Of a stretch of DNA of 7,465 bases, positions 5,752-7,465 are shown one piece after another. The DNA is taken from NCBI GenBank assembly GCA_945870475.1, contig CAMBSR010000106.1, positions 1-7,465 on the forward strand, written 5' to 3'. The notes beneath the pieces were generated by a model. The model saw only the letters and a list, made by a program, of their open reading frames with translations. It made no database searches and had not been told where the DNA came from. The position numbers were made by a program, and so were the translations under genes. Each line of letters opens with the position of its first letter. Position 1 is the first letter of the stretch. The stretch comes from Phycisphaera mikurensis NBRC 102666. Lineage in GTDB: Bacteria; Planctomycetota; Phycisphaerae; Phycisphaerales; SM1A02.

Positions 5752-5779
5752 GGGTGCATCCGTTCGCACGGATGCGTCC
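5752..5779 (+). terminator. First hairpin after the FAS1 gene
   Basis: The core GCATCCGT-TCGC-ACGGATGC is perfect (5756-5763 with 5768-5775) and extends to 12 pairs with two wobbles (5752-5755 with 5776-5779). It begins 9 nt after the stop. Without a T-run it may protect the mRNA 3' end or help the terminator behind it. Confidence 0.5.
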
Positions 5780-5791
5780 ACTGATGAAACT

Positions 5792-5832
5792 GCGCGGCCC
5801 CGTCGGACTTCCGGCGGGGCCGCGCTGCTTTT
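5792..5832 (+). terminator. Intrinsic terminator of the FAS1 gene
   Basis: Eleven perfect GC-rich pairs (GCGCGGCCCCG 5792-5802 with CGGGGCCGCGC 5815-5825), a 12-nt loop, and TGCTTTT at 5826-5832. This is the best Rho-independent terminator in the window. Confidence 0.85.
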
Positions 5833-5836
5833 GAAG

Positions 5837-5868
5837 TGAGTCGCGTGCGGCTTCCGGTCCGCGACTCA
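5837..5868 (-). terminator. Hairpin at the 3' end of the GNAT-AAA+ gene
   Basis: The nine-pair perfect stem TGAGTCGCG/CGCGACTCA (5837-5845 with 5860-5868) contains the stop codon of the - strand gene (5866-5868). No T-run follows on the - strand, so it is a candidate terminator or mRNA end stabiliser. Confidence 0.45.
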
Positions 5869-7137
5869 GACCCGCTCGAACCGCTCCACCTCGGCGTTGA
5901 AGGCCTCGAGCATCTCCGGCGTGATGGATGCCCGGGTGCGTTGCACGGACATGACCAGGTCGTCGTTGGTGACCATGGTGTCCTGGCCGCTTGTGCGCGC
6001 GCGGGCGAAGGCCTCGGCGGCCGCCCGCTGCGCGGCAAGGTCCACGTCGCCCGGGGTGAACCCGCGGCAGCTTGCCGCGAGGGCCGATGCATCGATGCCT
6101 GGCTGAAGCTGCATCATGGACAGCGCGCGCTCCCACAGCGCGGTCAGCGCCGCGTGGTCGGGCGGACCGATGCCGATCAGCAGGTCGAAGCGACCGGGAC
6201 GCATCACCGCCGGATCGATGGTGTTGACGAAGTTGGTGGCGCAGATCAGCAACTTGCCCGGGCGCCTTCGCAACTCGGGAATGGACTTCAGCAACTGGTT
6301 CACCACGCCCGCGGAGGCCGGTCGGCTTTCGCGTGCCGGTGCGATCTCGTCGAACTCGTCGATGAAGATCACGACATGGTCGAGCTGGCCGAGTTCGAGC
6401 AGCGCTTCGCGCAACTCGTTGGCGAGCGTGCCTTCGGTGGCCGCCAGCTTCGATGGCAGCAGCTCCACGAACGGCCAGCCGAGTCGCCCCGCCAGCGCCC
6501 GGGCGAAGGTGGTCTTGCCCGTGCCCGGAGGACCGAACATCAGCACGGTCGCCGGGGGACGCAGGCCGGCCTGTGCCGCCAGTGCCGGATCCGCCAGCGG
6601 CGCCACGATCCGCCCGTCGATCAGCGCCTTCTCGCGCTTCATGCCCGCGGCCTGGTTCCACAGGTCGCCGTCCAGGATCTGTCCGCCCCACTTGTCGATG
6701 GTGCGAACGTCGCTTGGCTGCATGGAAAGGAACTTCTCGTAGAGCACCATTCCCGTGCGTGCGCTGAAGCCTCGGTTGAGGAGCGCCTGCTCACCAACCT
6801 CGCCCGGTCCGATCAGCGCGGAGATCTTGCGTACGCCCAGGTGCAGCAGCCGCTCCTCGAGACGCCGCGCGAGCGCGGATCCGATGCCGCGGCGTCGCCA
6901 GGCCGGATCGATGGCCACCATCTGCGTCCAGGCCCTGTCACCGGACACGCGGGCACTGGCCACGCCGACCAGCGTGCCGCCTGCGAGGGCGACCACCGCG
7001 ATCGCGCCATCATTGGTGTCCGCGATGAACTGCGCGATCTCGATCGGCGCACTGTCCGGGAGCGTCCGGAGGCGCTCGAGGAGCTGGACGGCGGCACCGA
7101 GATCAGCGGGGGCGAAGTCGCAGATTTGCACGTCCAT
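5866..7137 (-). CDS. GNAT acetyltransferase / AAA+ ATPase fusion protein
   Basis: 423 aa with two modules. Residues 1-140 look like a GNAT N-acetyltransferase: strand IAVVALAGGTLVGVASARV (46-64), then the acetyl-CoA-binding motif VAIDPAWRRRGIGSAL (74-89, with RRRGIG) and GVRKISALIG...LLNRGFSARTGMVLYEK. Residues about 150-423 are an AAA+ ATPase of the FtsH/CDC48-like branch: Walker A GPPGTGKT (202-209), Walker B VVIFIDEFDEIA (255-266, Asp260 and Glu261), sensor 1 CATN (Asn302), arginine finger in MRPGRFD (Arg313, Arg316), and a GFTPGDVDLAAQRAA lid segment. The linker has a WGGQILDGDLWNQA motif before the ATPase. No protease or DNA-binding domain and no membrane segment is seen, so it is probably a soluble hexameric remodelling ATPase whose acetyltransferase half targets an unknown substrate. 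ATG 7137 is fixed by an in-frame TAA at 7147-7149. No Shine-Dalgarno is seen. It converges with the FAS1 gene; no partner gene identifies its role. Confidence 0.88.
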   Translation of the reverse strand: MDVQICDFAPADLGAAVQLLERLRTLPDSAPIEIAQFIADTNDGAIAVVALAGGTLVGVASARVSGDRAWTQMVAIDPAWRRRGIGSALARRLEERLLHLGVRKISALIGPGEVGEQALLNRGFSARTGMVLYEKFLSMQPSDVRTIDKWGGQILDGDLWNQAAGMKREKALIDGRIVAPLADPALAAQAGLRPPATVLMFGPPGTGKTTFARALAGRLGWPFVELLPSKLAATEGTLANELREALLELGQLDHVVIFIDEFDEIAPARESRPASAGVVNQLLKSIPELRRRPGKLLICATNFVNTIDPAVMRPGRFDLLIGIGPPDHAALTALWERALSMMQLQPGIDASALAASCRGFTPGDVDLAAQRAAAEAFARARTSGQDTMVTNDDLVMSVQRTRASITPEMLEAFNAEVERFERV

Positions 7138-7218
7138 GCCGGCACGTTAGAGCATGTTTCGATGCGGCCGTTCGCCTTCCGCACCCGGATTCCCGAAATC
7201 AGCACTTGGCCGGGCATC

Positions 7219-7251
7219 TGCACCGCGTGCACGGTGGCGGTATGCGGTGCA
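7219..7251. repeat. 8-bp inverted repeat upstream of the GNAT-AAA+ gene
   Basis: TGCACCGC (7219-7226) and GCGGTGCA (7244-7251) are separated by 17 nt. It lies 73 nt past the stop of the - strand membrane-protein gene and about 80 nt before the GNAT-AAA+ start, so it could be a terminator stem for the first or an operator for the second. The remaining sequence from 7138 to 7323 shows no gene. Confidence 0.4.
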
Positions 7252-7323
7252 TGTCACGATCACGCGGAAACTGCCGCATCCCCGGCGTGACAGGCGTGCT
7301 GGGCCGCCTCGCGGTCCGGCTCC

Positions 7324-7465
7324 CTATGACTGCGTGACAGCGACGCCGAGCACGAAGGCGTTCATGACCAAGAGCACGATCGCCGGGAGGGTCCGGGCCA
7401 GCGAATCGCGAATGCGGATGCGTGTGGCGATGGCCATCAGCATGGTGAGCGTGAGGCCGGCGGCG
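7324..7465 (-). CDS. Membrane protein of unknown function, C-terminal part (5' end outside window)
   Basis: An open - strand frame enters from the right edge and ends at TAG 7324-7326, giving the last 46 residues. They form a hydrophobic segment (LTLTMLMAIA), a short basic stretch (TRIRIRDSLAR), a second hydrophobic segment (LPAIVLLVMNAFVLGVAV) and the tail TQS. This looks like the last one or two transmembrane helices of an integral membrane protein with a positively charged cytoplasmic loop. Too little is present to name a family. Confidence 0.6.
   Translation of the reverse strand, partial: AAGLTLTMLMAIATRIRIRDSLARTLPAIVLLVMNAFVLGVAVTQS

Noticed and set aside
4594..5781. 395-codon - strand frame opposite the FAS1 gene
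   Set aside because: Its Asp/Val/Arg/His-rich repeats simply mirror the two duplicated FAS1 domains read backwards.
5836..7290. 484-codon open frame on the + strand opposite the GNAT-AAA+ gene
   Set aside because: Composition (Arg/Gly/His-rich) and lack of motifs mark it as the complement of the real gene.
1..7465. CRISPR array, insertion sequence, or phage-defence cluster
   Set aside because: No regularly spaced repeats beyond the two-copy 19-bp repeat, no transposase motifs, and no nuclease or toxin genes were seen. The AAA+ protein alone is not evidence of a defence system.

Overview
This is a GC-rich window with compact genes on both strands. The best guess at the source is a planctomycete, possibly of the Phycisphaerae. 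That guess rests on base composition, weak or absent Shine-Dalgarno sequences before most genes, and a TadG-like surface-protein fragment of a kind I associate with that phylum. No 16S or other marker gene is present, so it is an inference of modest strength.

The left part (1-3040) reads on the + strand. It starts with the C-terminal end of a TadG-like, glycine-rich repetitive surface or pilus-assembly protein (1-606). Next comes a complete mnmG (gidA) gene for tRNA wobble-uridine modification (641-2596). Seven bases after its stop lies tRNA-Thr(UGU) (2604-2676), and 13 bases later a stand-alone STAS-domain protein of the anti-sigma-factor-antagonist type (2690-3040). Reading toward it on the - strand is a cation diffusion facilitator family transporter (3044-3946). 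The two stop codons are three bases apart and lie inside one hairpin.

The middle (3947-4803) carries tRNA-Tyr(GUA) with a recognisable promoter and a long stem-loop behind it. About 500 bp without a convincing gene follow, containing a 19-bp direct repeat and a 9-bp inverted repeat.

The right part has a secreted protein with two FAS1 (fasciclin) domains on the + strand (4804-5742), ended by two strong hairpins. It converges with a GNAT acetyltransferase / AAA+ ATPase fusion gene on the - strand (5866-7137). The window closes with the C-terminal 46 codons of an unidentified membrane protein on the - strand (7324-7465).

The genes look like independent units rather than one pathway; no complete new multi-gene system is visible. 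The points most worth following are (i) the transporter, whose two membrane metal-site motifs both read KxxxD where zinc-type family members have HxxxD or DxxxD; (ii) the GNAT-AAA+ fusion; (iii) -10-like hexamers placed 6-7 nt before three start codons, suggesting leaderless mRNAs; and (iv) the unexplained repeat-bearing gap after tRNA-Tyr.
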